DNA of 8,288 bases from an uncultured Eggerthellaceae bacterium. Its GTDB lineage: Bacteria; Actinomycetota; Coriobacteriia; Coriobacteriales; Eggerthellaceae. Positions 1 to 4,707 of the stretch are shown here, piece after piece. Under the pieces are notes generated by a model. The model ran no database searches. It had not been told where the DNA came from and saw only the letters and a program-made list of their open reading frames with translations. The stretch is taken from NCBI GenBank assembly GCA_934623455.1, contig CAKTVK010000085.1:1-8288 (forward strand), written 5' to 3'. The translations under genes were made by a program, and so were the position numbers. Position 1 is the stretch's first letter; each line of letters opens with the position of its first letter.

Positions 1-8
1 TCTCGGAC

Positions 9-61
9 TCATCCGAACGCGTTCGGGTCAGTTCGAGAACAAAACGCAAGTGTTCGGATGA
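9..61. repeat. Nested inverted repeats upstream of the tRNA promoter
   Basis: TCATCCGAAC at 9-18 is the exact reverse complement of GTTCGGATGA at 52-61. The left arm is also part of a competing 14-bp palindrome at 13-26 (CCGAACG/CGTTCGG), and a further GTTC-GA-GAAC palindrome lies at 31-40 inside the loop. Two mutually exclusive folds are therefore possible. No T-tract follows, so it is not a standard intrinsic terminator. It could be the 3' structure of an upstream gene or a protein-binding site; the function is unknown. Confidence 0.5.
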
Positions 62-120
62 ACTTGCAAATTAACTGTTCTAAAAGTTTCTCAAAAGCTT
101 CAAAAGTCCGCGAAAAATGT

Positions 121-149
121 TTGACCTTGCGGGGTAAGCAGGTTACAAT
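121..149 (+). promoter_or_regulatory. Sigma70-type promoter for the tRNA pair
   Basis: A -35 box TTGACC (121-126) and a -10 box TACAAT (144-149) are separated by exactly 17 bp. The start site is expected near 156, about 13 nt before the mature 5' end of tRNA-Lys. This is the best consensus promoter in the window, as expected for a stable-RNA gene. An A/T-rich stretch at about 85-120 could act as an UP element. Confidence 0.8.
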
Positions 150-168
150 ACATGCTTGCGTGTAGAAC

Positions 169-244
169 GGACCGTTAGCTCAGTTGGTAGAGCAGGGGAC
201 TTTTAATCCCAAGGTCCAGGGTTCGAGTCCCTGACGGTCCACCA
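169..244 (+). tRNA. tRNA-Lys (anticodon TTT)
   Basis: A complete cloverleaf can be read. The 7-bp acceptor stem pairs 169-175 with 234-240, and the D-stem is GCTC/GAGC. The anticodon loop CTTTTAA (200-206) carries TTT at 202-204. The T-arm contains GGTTCGAGTCC, and discriminator A241 is followed by an encoded CCA (242-244). It decodes AAA and AAG lysine codons. It lies 20 nt after the -10 box and 17 nt before tRNA-Gln, so the two are probably processed from one transcript. Confidence 0.97.
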
Positions 245-261
245 TTCACGTGCTTGGAGAC

Positions 262-335
262 TGGGGTATCGTCCAGCGGCAGGACTCTGGTTTTTGGTAC
301 CAGCTACCTAGGTTCGAATCCTGGTACCCCAGCCA
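262..335 (+). tRNA. tRNA-Gln (anticodon TTG)
   Basis: The acceptor stem TGGGGTA (262-268) pairs perfectly with TACCCCA (325-331). The anticodon stem pairs 287-291 with 299-303, and TTG lies at 294-296. The T-arm has GGTTCGAATCC, discriminator G332 and encoded CCA (333-335). It decodes glutamine codons. The encoded CCA is also the start of a hairpin, CCACAGA (333-339) with TCTGTGG (343-349), so the precursor 3' end can be base-paired before processing. Confidence 0.97.
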
Positions 336-341
336 CAGAAA

Positions 342-443
342 CTCTGTGGGACATTATCTGAGGTCTTTCTCTCAACCTCACGTAGCCGAAGTACGCTACG
401 GTTTCGAGACAACCTCATCTAACGCCCCACAGAGCTTCTGAAG
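342..443 (+). repeat. Hairpin repeat, copy 1
   Basis: This is the first full copy (core 364-443) of an approximately 80-bp direct repeat that recurs at 565-644. Its centre is a 6-bp hairpin CGTAGC/GCTACG (381-386 with 395-400) with an 8-nt loop. Flanking bases extend it: TGAGGT (359-364) pairs with ACCTCA (412-417). The whole unit is closed by a perfect 9-bp stem, CTCTGTGGG (342-350) with CCCACAGAG (426-434). The result is a long imperfect hairpin beginning seven bases after tRNA-Gln. No ORF is convincing here. It may be the 3' part of the tRNA transcript or a family of intergenic repeats; function unknown. Confidence 0.65.
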
Positions 444-466
444 GAAGTGAGGTTCGGCGTTGTTTT

Positions 467-507
467 CGTAGCCGAAGTACGCTACGATTTCGAGACGGTG
501 CATCTAA
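467..507 (+). repeat. Hairpin repeat, partial copy 2
   Basis: The same 20-nt hairpin core, CGTAGCCGAAGTACGCTACG, occurs at 467-486. It is followed by a near-identical ATTTCGAGAC and then CATCTAA (501-507). The outer part of the unit, CGCCCCACAGAGCTTCTGAAG-like sequence, is missing here. Shortly downstream is an unrelated perfect stem-loop, ACATGAG (527-533) with CTCATGT (538-544), with a 4-nt loop. Confidence 0.6.
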
Positions 508-558
508 AACCTTACAAAGCCAAAATACATGAGCTTGCTCATGTGGATGGTCGGACGA

Positions 559-644
559 TTAGATGTCTTCTCTCGACCTTACGTAGCCGAAGTACGCTAC
601 GGTTTCAAGACAATCTCATCTAACGCCCCACAGAGCTTCTGAAG
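559..644 (+). repeat. Hairpin repeat, copy 3
   Basis: This is the second full copy (core 565-644), nearly identical to 364-443 and differing at only a handful of positions. The hairpin core is at 582-601. Here the flanks pair better than in copy 1: TTAGATG (559-565) matches CATCTAA (617-623) perfectly, and TCTT (566-569) pairs with AAGA (607-610). The ends of the two full copies, including CCCCACAGAGCTTCTGAAG, are identical. Confidence 0.65.
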
Positions 645-653
645 AAGCAGATT

Positions 654-809
654 GCGAGATTTTCTCCTTCGGCTGCAAAACCGAAAGATCTCGCCTAAGG
701 CGTGAGTCTTAGAGAATCATGGCACCGACAAGGCGGTGGCGCTTTTCGCAGCGCAAGTACCTGGCGGCTTCGTAAGGGAATACGAGAGCTGCGCGGCCTG
801 ACCGCACGC
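654..809 (+). ncRNA. Candidate structured RNA: run of six adjacent hairpins
   Basis: Almost every base of this stretch can be paired locally. H1: GCGAGAT (654-660) with ATCTCGC (688-694), plus inner TTCGG/CCGAA. H2 follows with no gap: CTAAGGC (695-701) with GTCTTAG (706-712), closed by a GTGA tetraloop of GNRA type. H3: CACCG/CGGTG (723-738). H4 is adjacent: GCGCT/AGCGC (739-754). H5: 767-774 with 781-789, 8 bp and one bulge. H6: GCGCGG with CCGCACGC (791-809). There is no convincing ORF. It does not show the hallmarks of tmRNA, SRP RNA or RNase P RNA that I can recognise. It may be the distal part of the tRNA transcript or an independent RNA. The pairings are seen in the sequence; that this is a functional RNA is inferred. 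Confidence 0.4.
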
Positions 810-819
810 CTGACATGCA

Positions 820-869
820 GGTAAAAAAGCCAACAAAAATTTGGTTTGTCGGTTCGTGCACTTTTTTCC
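820..869. terminator. Bidirectional terminator-like element before infA
   Basis: A6 (823-828) precedes, and T6 (862-867) follows, an 8-bp stem CCAACAAA (830-837) with TTTGTCGG (845-852) that has one A-C mismatch. GG/CC flanks can pair too, giving an outer GG-AAAAAAG/CTTTTTT-CC stem. Read on the minus strand, the hairpin is followed almost directly by T6. Read on the plus strand, the T6 lies 9 nt beyond the inner stem. It could end the tRNA/structured-RNA transcript just ahead of the infA promoter. Confidence 0.4.
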
Positions 870-878
870 AAAAAATAC

Positions 879-907
879 TGTACAAATAAATAATTCTTTG
901 CTATCAT
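879..907 (+). promoter_or_regulatory. Probable infA promoter with extended -10
   Basis: TATCAT (902-907) is preceded by TG-N (899-901), an extended -10 element. TGTACA (879-884), a 4/6 match to the -35 consensus, lies 17 bp upstream in an A/T-rich tract. The start site would be near 914, giving a leader of about 35 nt to the infA start codon. Confidence 0.5.
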
Positions 908-948
908 TCATCTTCGCGTTAAAGGCAGTTTTGGTTAGAGGAGAACTT

Positions 949-1167
949 TTGGCCAAAGAAGATGTTATCGAACTCGAAGGCACCGTTCTTGAGGCGCTAC
1001 CGAACGCTATGTTCCAGGTAGAACTTGAGAATGGTCACAAAATCCTGGCCCACATCTCTGGCAAGATGCGTATGCACTACATTAAGATCTTGCCCGGCGA
1101 TAAGGTCACGGTTGAGCTCTCGGTTTATGACCTGAACCGTGGGCGCATCACTTACCGTTTTAAGTAG
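949..1167 (+). CDS. infA: Translation initiation factor IF-1
   Basis: This encodes IF-1, the small OB-fold protein that binds the A site of the 30S subunit during initiation. The 72-residue product has the normal length. It shows the family pattern: a start reading MAKEDVIELEGTV, then the region GHKILAHISGKMRMHYIKIL (29-48), LPGDKVTVELSVYDL and a GRITYRFK end. The start is TTG at 949, because the protein alignment begins there and AGAGGAG (937-943) sits 5 nt upstream. The same frame is open further upstream to an ATG at 841, but that stretch covers the promoter and looks nothing like IF-1. The neighbours are typical (rpmJ, rpsM), yet the adk/map genes that often precede infA are absent and tRNAs lie upstream instead. 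A terminator-like hairpin follows the stop, so it may be largely monocistronic. Confidence 0.96.
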   Translation: MAKEDVIELEGTVLEALPNAMFQVELENGHKILAHISGKMRMHYIKILPGDKVTVELSVYDLNRGRITYRFK

Positions 1168-1183
1168 TTCGAGGCGGTACGCA

Positions 1184-1218
1184 GTCTGTGCAGTCGGGAC
1201 AACTGTGCGGGCTTTTTT
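1184..1218 (+). terminator. Intrinsic terminator or attenuator between infA and rpmJ
   Basis: Bases 1184-1194 (GTCTGTGCAGT) pair with 1202-1212 (ACTGTGCGGGC) over 11 bp, counting four G-U wobbles. The loop is 7 nt and TTTTTT (1213-1218) follows immediately. It lies 16 nt after the infA stop. As I see no strong promoter between it and rpmJ, partial termination (attenuation) is as likely as full termination. Confidence 0.55.
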
Positions 1219-1230
1219 GCGCGTGAGTCC

Positions 1231-1288
1231 CAAGGCAAGCCAGCCACTTGCCTTGATCGTAAGCAAATAAACACCAGCGGCTGGGTGT
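1231..1288 (+). promoter_or_regulatory. Two-hairpin leader upstream of rpmJ
   Basis: CAAGGCAAG (1231-1239) and CTTGCCTTG (1247-1255) form a perfect 9-bp stem with a 7-nt loop and no T-tract. A second stem pairs ACACCAG (1271-1277) with CTGGGTGT (1281-1288), with one bulged G and a 3-nt loop. Both lie between the infA terminator and the rpmJ ribosome-binding site, where ribosomal-protein autoregulatory leaders occur in other bacteria. I cannot match them to a known leader family, and the regulatory role is inferred. Confidence 0.4.
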
Positions 1289-1326
1289 GAAGATAAAGTA
1301 GTTCACATTACCGAAAGGAAGACAAA

Positions 1327-1440
1327 ATGAAGGTACGTCCTTCGGTCAAGAAAATGTGCGACAAGTGCAAAATCATCCGTCGTCATGGCAAAGTTCTTGT
1401 GATTTGCGAAAACCCGCGTCACAAGCAGCGTCAGGGCTAG
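1327..1440 (+). CDS. rpmJ: 50S ribosomal protein L36
   Basis: This 37-residue protein is L36, the smallest protein of the large subunit. The sequence starts MKVRPSVKKMCDKCK and ends NPRHKQRQG, as expected for the family. It is the zinc-ribbon (C+) form: Cys11, Cys14, Cys27 and His32 are all present as zinc ligands. The ATG at 1327 has AGGAAG (1316-1321) 5 nt upstream. It is followed 22 nt later by rpsM, so it begins the rpmJ-rpsM-rpsK-rpsD-rpoA-rplQ run. Length and composition are entirely typical. It is easily missed because it is so short. Confidence 0.97.
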   Translation: MKVRPSVKKMCDKCKIIRRHGKVLVICENPRHKQRQG

Positions 1441-1462
1441 GAAGAGAGAGGGGACGATAATT

Positions 1463-1831
1463 ATGGCACGTCTTGTTGGTGTCGACCTTCCTCGCGATAA
1501 GCGCATTGAGGTCGCCTTGACCTACATCTACGGCATTGGCCTGACCACTTCTAAGAAAATTCTTGCGGAGACCGGCGTTAACCCCGACACCCGCACCAAC
1601 GATCTTACTGAAGAGGATTTGGGCAAACTGCGTGACTACATTCAGGCTAACGTTAAGACGGAGGGTGACCTTCATCGTGAAGTTAGCATGAACGTAAAGC
1701 GCCTCATGGAAATTGGTTGCTACCGTGGCCTTCGCCATCGTAAGGGCCTGCCCGTTCGCGGTCAGCGCACCCATACGAATGCTCGTACCCGCAAGGGACC
1801 GAAGCGTCAAATCGGTGGCAAGAAGAAGTAA
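1463..1831 (+). CDS. rpsM: 30S ribosomal protein S13
   Basis: S13 sits in the head of the small subunit, contacts 16S rRNA and reaches the P-site tRNA and the intersubunit bridges. The 122-residue product has the helix-two-turns-helix region YIYGIGLTTSKKIL (21-34). It also has the strongly conserved basic segment CYRGLRHRKGLPVRGQRTHT (86-105), and it ends in a basic tail. The ATG at 1463 follows a purine-rich AGAGAGGGG site. It lies 22 nt after rpmJ and 13 nt before rpsK. Nothing is unusual. Confidence 0.98.
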   Translation: MARLVGVDLPRDKRIEVALTYIYGIGLTTSKKILAETGVNPDTRTNDLTEEDLGKLRDYIQANVKTEGDLHREVSMNVKRLMEIGCYRGLRHRKGLPVRGQRTHTNARTRKGPKRQIGGKKK

Positions 1832-1844
1832 GGGGTAGTCAGTC

Positions 1845-2243
1845 GTGGCAACTAAGAAAAATCTTCGTGCACGCGTAAAGCGTTCAGAGCGCAAGAACAT
1901 TGCTGTTGGCGCTGCACACATCAAGTCTACCTTCAACAACACCATCGTTACCATCACCGATCCGCAGGGCAACGTTATCTCCTGGAATTCCGCTGGTACC
2001 GTAGGTTTCAAGGGTTCTCGTAAGTCTACCCCGTTTGCTGCCCAGATGGCTGCAGAGCAGGCTGCGAAGACTGCTATGGAGCACGGTCTGCGCAAGGTTG
2101 CTGTTTACGTCAAGGGCCCCGGCTCTGGTCGTGAAACCGCTATCCGTTCTTTGCAGGCTGCTGGTCTGGAAGTTTCCAGCATTCAGGATTGCACGCCCAT
2201 TCCGCACAACGGTTGCCGTCCGCGCAAGCGTCGTCGCGTGTAG
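1845..2243 (+). CDS. rpsK: 30S ribosomal protein S11
   Basis: S11 is a platform protein of the small subunit that helps shape the E site and mRNA exit. The 132-residue product shows the family core: HIKSTFNNTIVTITDPQGN (25-43), the GPGSGRE motif (91-97) and the closing HNGCRPRKRRRV. The start is GTG at 1845. AAGGGG (1830-1835), which overlaps the rpsM stop, provides the ribosome-binding site, and no better start fits the protein. It lies 13 nt after rpsM and 20 nt before rpsD. Confidence 0.98.
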   Translation: MATKKNLRARVKRSERKNIAVGAAHIKSTFNNTIVTITDPQGNVISWNSAGTVGFKGSRKSTPFAAQMAAEQAAKTAMEHGLRKVAVYVKGPGSGRETAIRSLQAAGLEVSSIQDCTPIPHNGCRPRKRRRV

Positions 2244-2263
2244 TTGAAAGGATTAGCTAAATT

Positions 2264-2890
2264 ATGGCTCGTTACACTGGAGCGGATTGCCGTTTGTGCC
2301 GCCGTGAAGGCGCGAAGCTCTTCCTGAAGGGCGATCGTTGCTTTACGGAAAAGTGCGCAATCGAGCGCCGCAATTATGCGCCAGGTGAAGCTGGCAAAAA
2401 GCGCGTGAAGGAATCCGAATACCGTATGCAGCTTCGTGAGAAGCAGAAGACCAAGCGTATCTACGGTATCCTTGAGAAGCAATTCCGCGGTTATTACGAT
2501 ATGGCTAACCGTCAGGAAGGCGTTACGGGTGAGAACCTGCTTCGCATTCTGGAAAGCCGTTTGGACAACGTTGTTTATCGTCTGGGCTTTGCCAAGTCTC
2601 GCGCAGAAGCTCGTCAGCAGGTTCGTCACGGTCACATCACTGTGAACGGCCGCCGCGTTGACATTCCTTCTTTCCGCGTGCGTCCTGGTGACTTGGTTGC
2701 TGTTGCTCCCAAGGCCAAGGAAATGGTTGTTATCCAGAGCGCTCTGATTTCCAACGAGCGCACTTCGGTGCCTGCTTGGCTCGAGGTTGACATCGAGAAG
2801 CTGCAGGGCAGCGTTCTGTCTCTGCCGCAGCGCGATCAGATCGATCTGGACATTCGCGAGCAGCTCATCGTCGAACTTTACTCGAAGTAA
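2264..2890 (+). CDS. rpsD: 30S ribosomal protein S4
   Basis: S4 is a primary 16S rRNA-binding protein that nucleates small-subunit assembly, and in several bacteria it represses its own operon. The 208-residue product starts MARYTGADCRLCRREG. It carries the zinc-site cysteines Cys9, Cys12, Cys26 and Cys31 seen in the C+ type. The S4 RNA-binding domain spans about residues 95-150, including LDNVVYRLGFAKSRAEARQQ (100-119). The end LIVELYSK is typical. GAAAGG about 9 nt upstream of the ATG serves as the ribosome-binding site. It lies 20 nt after rpsK and 35 nt before rpoA. The intergenic gaps show no large leader for S4 autoregulation. Confidence 0.98.
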   Translation: MARYTGADCRLCRREGAKLFLKGDRCFTEKCAIERRNYAPGEAGKKRVKESEYRMQLREKQKTKRIYGILEKQFRGYYDMANRQEGVTGENLLRILESRLDNVVYRLGFAKSRAEARQQVRHGHITVNGRRVDIPSFRVRPGDLVAVAPKAKEMVVIQSALISNERTSVPAWLEVDIEKLQGSVLSLPQRDQIDLDIREQLIVELYSK

Positions 2891-2925
2891 TAACCGCAGC
2901 AGCATAGCAAGGAGGCTCATATAAC

Positions 2926-3876
2926 ATGACAGAGTTCATGAGGCCGACGGTAACAATTGAAGAGGTAAACGACACAGTAGCTCGTTACATCGTGGAACCG
3001 CTTGAGCGTGGCTATGGCTATACACTGGGTAACTGCATGCGTCGCGTGCTGTTGTCTTCCTTGAATGGTGCGAAAGCAACTGCTATTCAAATCGAAGGCG
3101 TTCAACACGAGTTCACCACTGCAGAAGGCGTTGTTGAAGACATCACCGACATTGTACTCAATGTTAAGGGTCTGGTCTTCTCTGCTCTCAACGATGACGT
3201 TGAGTCTGCTGTTGCGTATGTAACTGCTGAGGGTCCCTGCACGGTGACCGGTGCGGACATTTCTGTCCCCACCGAGTTCACCCTGGTCAACCCCGAGCAT
3301 GTGATTGCGACGGTAGCCGATGGCGGTATCCTGAACATGGCTATCCGCATTGGCGTTGGTCGCGGTTATGTTTCCGCAGAGCGCAACAAGCGCGATGAGG
3401 ACCGCATTGGAACTATTCCCGTTGATTCGCTGTACTCTCCGGTACGTCGTTGCACGATGAACGTCGAGGACACTCGCGTTGGTCAGCGCACCGACTACGA
3501 CAGGCTGGTGCTTGAGGTGGAGACCGATGGCAGCATGAATCCGACGGATGCCGTGTGCCGCGCTGCGAACATTATCAATCAGTACATGGGTGCTTTCCTG
3601 AGCCTGACCAGCCTTCCCGAAGGCGAAGAGGGCGAAGTTGCTTCGATTTTTGCTCCCGAGGGTCAGGAATCGAACGTCGAGCTGGACAAGCGTATTGAGG
3701 ATCTGGACCTTTCCGTTCGTTCCTACAACTGCTTGAAGCGCGCGGGCATCCACTCTGTGCGTCAGCTGGTTGAATACTCCGAGAACGATTTGCTGAACAT
3801 CAGGAACTTTGGTACGAAGTCCATTGAAGAAGTGAAGGATAAGCTCATTTCCATGGACCTCAACTTGAAGCAATAG
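2926..3876 (+). CDS. rpoA: DNA-directed RNA polymerase alpha subunit
   Basis: The alpha subunit dimerises to nucleate RNA polymerase assembly, and its C-terminal domain contacts UP elements and activators. The 316-residue product has both parts. The N-terminal domain (about 1-232) includes EPLERGYGYTLGNCMRRVLL (24-43). An acidic linker follows (about 232-256). The helix-hairpin-helix C-terminal domain spans about 258-312, including LSVRSYNCLKRAGI and NFGTKSIEEVK. The ATG at 2926 is chosen over the ATG at 2938 because AAGGAGG (2909-2915) is 10 nt upstream of it and too far from the second. It lies in the usual place between rpsD and rplQ, and its stop overlaps the rplQ ribosome-binding site. 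Confidence 0.98.
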   Translation: MTEFMRPTVTIEEVNDTVARYIVEPLERGYGYTLGNCMRRVLLSSLNGAKATAIQIEGVQHEFTTAEGVVEDITDIVLNVKGLVFSALNDDVESAVAYVTAEGPCTVTGADISVPTEFTLVNPEHVIATVADGGILNMAIRIGVGRGYVSAERNKRDEDRIGTIPVDSLYSPVRRCTMNVEDTRVGQRTDYDRLVLEVETDGSMNPTDAVCRAANIINQYMGAFLSLTSLPEGEEGEVASIFAPEGQESNVELDKRIEDLDLSVRSYNCLKRAGIHSVRQLVEYSENDLLNIRNFGTKSIEEVKDKLISMDLNLKQ

Positions 3877-3885
3877 GAGATATCC

Positions 3886-4434
3886 ATGAGACACTACAAG
3901 AAAGGGCGCAAGCTCGGCACCGACTGGAGCCACACCAAGGCAATGAAGCGCAGCTTGGTGAAGTCTCTCTTCCAGAACGATCGCATTAAGACCGTTGAAG
4001 AGCGCGCCAAGGAAATCCGCCCCGATGTTGACAAGATCATCACCTGGGCAAAGAAGGGCGACCTTCATTCTCGTCGTCTGGCCATCGCTGCCTTGGGCAA
4101 CGACAAAGAGCTCGTGCGCGAGATTTTTGAGAAGGTTGAGCAGGGCATGTTCGCCGACCGTCAAGGTGGCTACACCCGCATCATGAAGCTTGGTTACCGC
4201 AAGGGCGATAATGCTTCCATGGTTATCATGGAGCTTTGCACCGATCCGGTTGCCAAGAAGGAAGAGAAGGCTGCTCCCGCCAAGAAGGCTACTCCGAAGA
4301 AGGTTGTCGAAGAGGCACCTGCCGAGGAAGAGAACGTAGCAGAAGTTGCTGCCGAGCCTGTTGAAGAGGCTGTCGAAGAGGTAGCCAAGGAAGTAGTCGA
4401 AGAAGAGAAGGCAGAAGCTGCCGAAGAAAAGTAA
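3886..4434 (+). CDS. rplQ: 50S ribosomal protein L17 with long acidic tail
   Basis: L17 is a large-subunit protein near the exit-tunnel region. Residues 1-121 are the standard core, starting MRHYKKGRKLGTDWSHTKAM and including GGYTRIMKLGYRKGDNASM (94-112). The next 61 residues form a low-complexity tail: first Lys/Ala-rich (123-139), then strongly Glu/Ala/Val-rich to the end. Bacterial L17 is usually about 115-130 residues, so 182 is long; tails of this kind are known in Actinobacteria. The ATG at 3886 has AGGAG (3875-3879) overlapping the rpoA stop. It is the last gene of the cluster and is followed by a strong terminator. The tail is probably disordered and solvent-exposed; its role is unknown. 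Confidence 0.97.
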   Translation: MRHYKKGRKLGTDWSHTKAMKRSLVKSLFQNDRIKTVEERAKEIRPDVDKIITWAKKGDLHSRRLAIAALGNDKELVREIFEKVEQGMFADRQGGYTRIMKLGYRKGDNASMVIMELCTDPVAKKEEKAAPAKKATPKKVVEEAPAEEENVAEVAAEPVEEAVEEVAKEVVEEEKAEAAEEK

Positions 4435-4478
4435 TTCGCTGAGTAAGTGAATTCTTCCAACTCTTTTGAAATGCTTTG

Positions 4479-4522
4479 AAAGGCAGGACGAAGTTCCTTT
4501 GGGGGCGGCGTCCTGCCTTTTT
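4479..4522 (+). terminator. Strong intrinsic terminator after rplQ
   Basis: A perfect 12-bp stem pairs AAAGGCAGGACG (4479-4490) with CGTCCTGCCTTT (4509-4520). The loop is 18 nt and the T-run spans 4518-4522, with more T-rich sequence beyond. It lies 44 nt after rplQ and closes the ribosomal-protein/rpoA operon. Confidence 0.9.
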
Positions 4523-4673
4523 ATGTTTTGCGAGCATATGCTTTGCTGCTCGGCGCTGCTGGACATGCTCTATTTTGGGTATTGTCTCAGCCTACCCCAA
4601 TCTAGAATGAGCCGGAACGCTTCCTTTGCTCGTCCCCTCATGTTCGATGTGTGCGCAGGTGCGCTTGTTTTCT

Positions 4674-4702
4674 TTGGCAGTGCGCTCATGAAGTAAAATA
4701 CT
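4674..4702 (+). promoter_or_regulatory. Probable ecfT promoter
   Basis: TAAAAT (4694-4699) ends 8 nt before the chosen GTG start (4708), so transcription would begin at or just before the start codon. TTGGCA (4674-4679) is a good -35 box, but only 14 bp separate it from TAAAAT; at 17 bp the -10 would be the weaker AATACT (4697-4702). There is no Shine-Dalgarno sequence before 4708, which fits a leaderless mRNA of the kind common in Actinobacteria. A weaker pair, TTGTCT/TAGAAT (4582-4608, 15-bp spacer), lies further upstream. Confidence 0.4.
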
Positions 4703-4707
4703 GCCTT

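Noticed and set aside
15..63. LexA/SOS-type operator (GAAC...GTTC)
   Set aside because: The half-site spacing and orientation do not fit GAAC-N4-GTTC; two of the three sites are in GTTC...GAAC order.
250..441. 63-codon open frame on the + strand
   Set aside because: It runs straight through tRNA-Gln and the first hairpin repeat and has no ribosome-binding site.
364..644. CRISPR-like array
   Set aside because: Only three copies of a hairpin core with uneven spacing (86 and 115 nt), repeated flanks rather than unique spacers, and no cas genes.
336..821. tmRNA, RNase P RNA or SRP RNA
   Set aside because: No tRNA-like end with a T-arm, no GAGGAAAGTC-type core and no SRP tetraloop/GGAAG motif could be found.
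841..948. N-terminal extension of infA from an ATG at 841
   Set aside because: It covers the promoter, has no ribosome-binding site, and IF-1 homology begins exactly at TTG 949.
1373..2095. 240-codon minus-strand frame
   Set aside because: It is a shadow of rpmJ, rpsM and rpsK, which are unmistakable on the + strand.
2917..4566. 549-codon minus-strand frame
   Set aside because: It is antisense to all of rpoA and rplQ and the terminator; its openness follows from the biased codon use of those genes.
4466..4696. 76-codon + strand frame between rplQ and ecfT
   Set aside because: It starts inside the region of the strong terminator, has no ribosome-binding site and no recognisable protein features.
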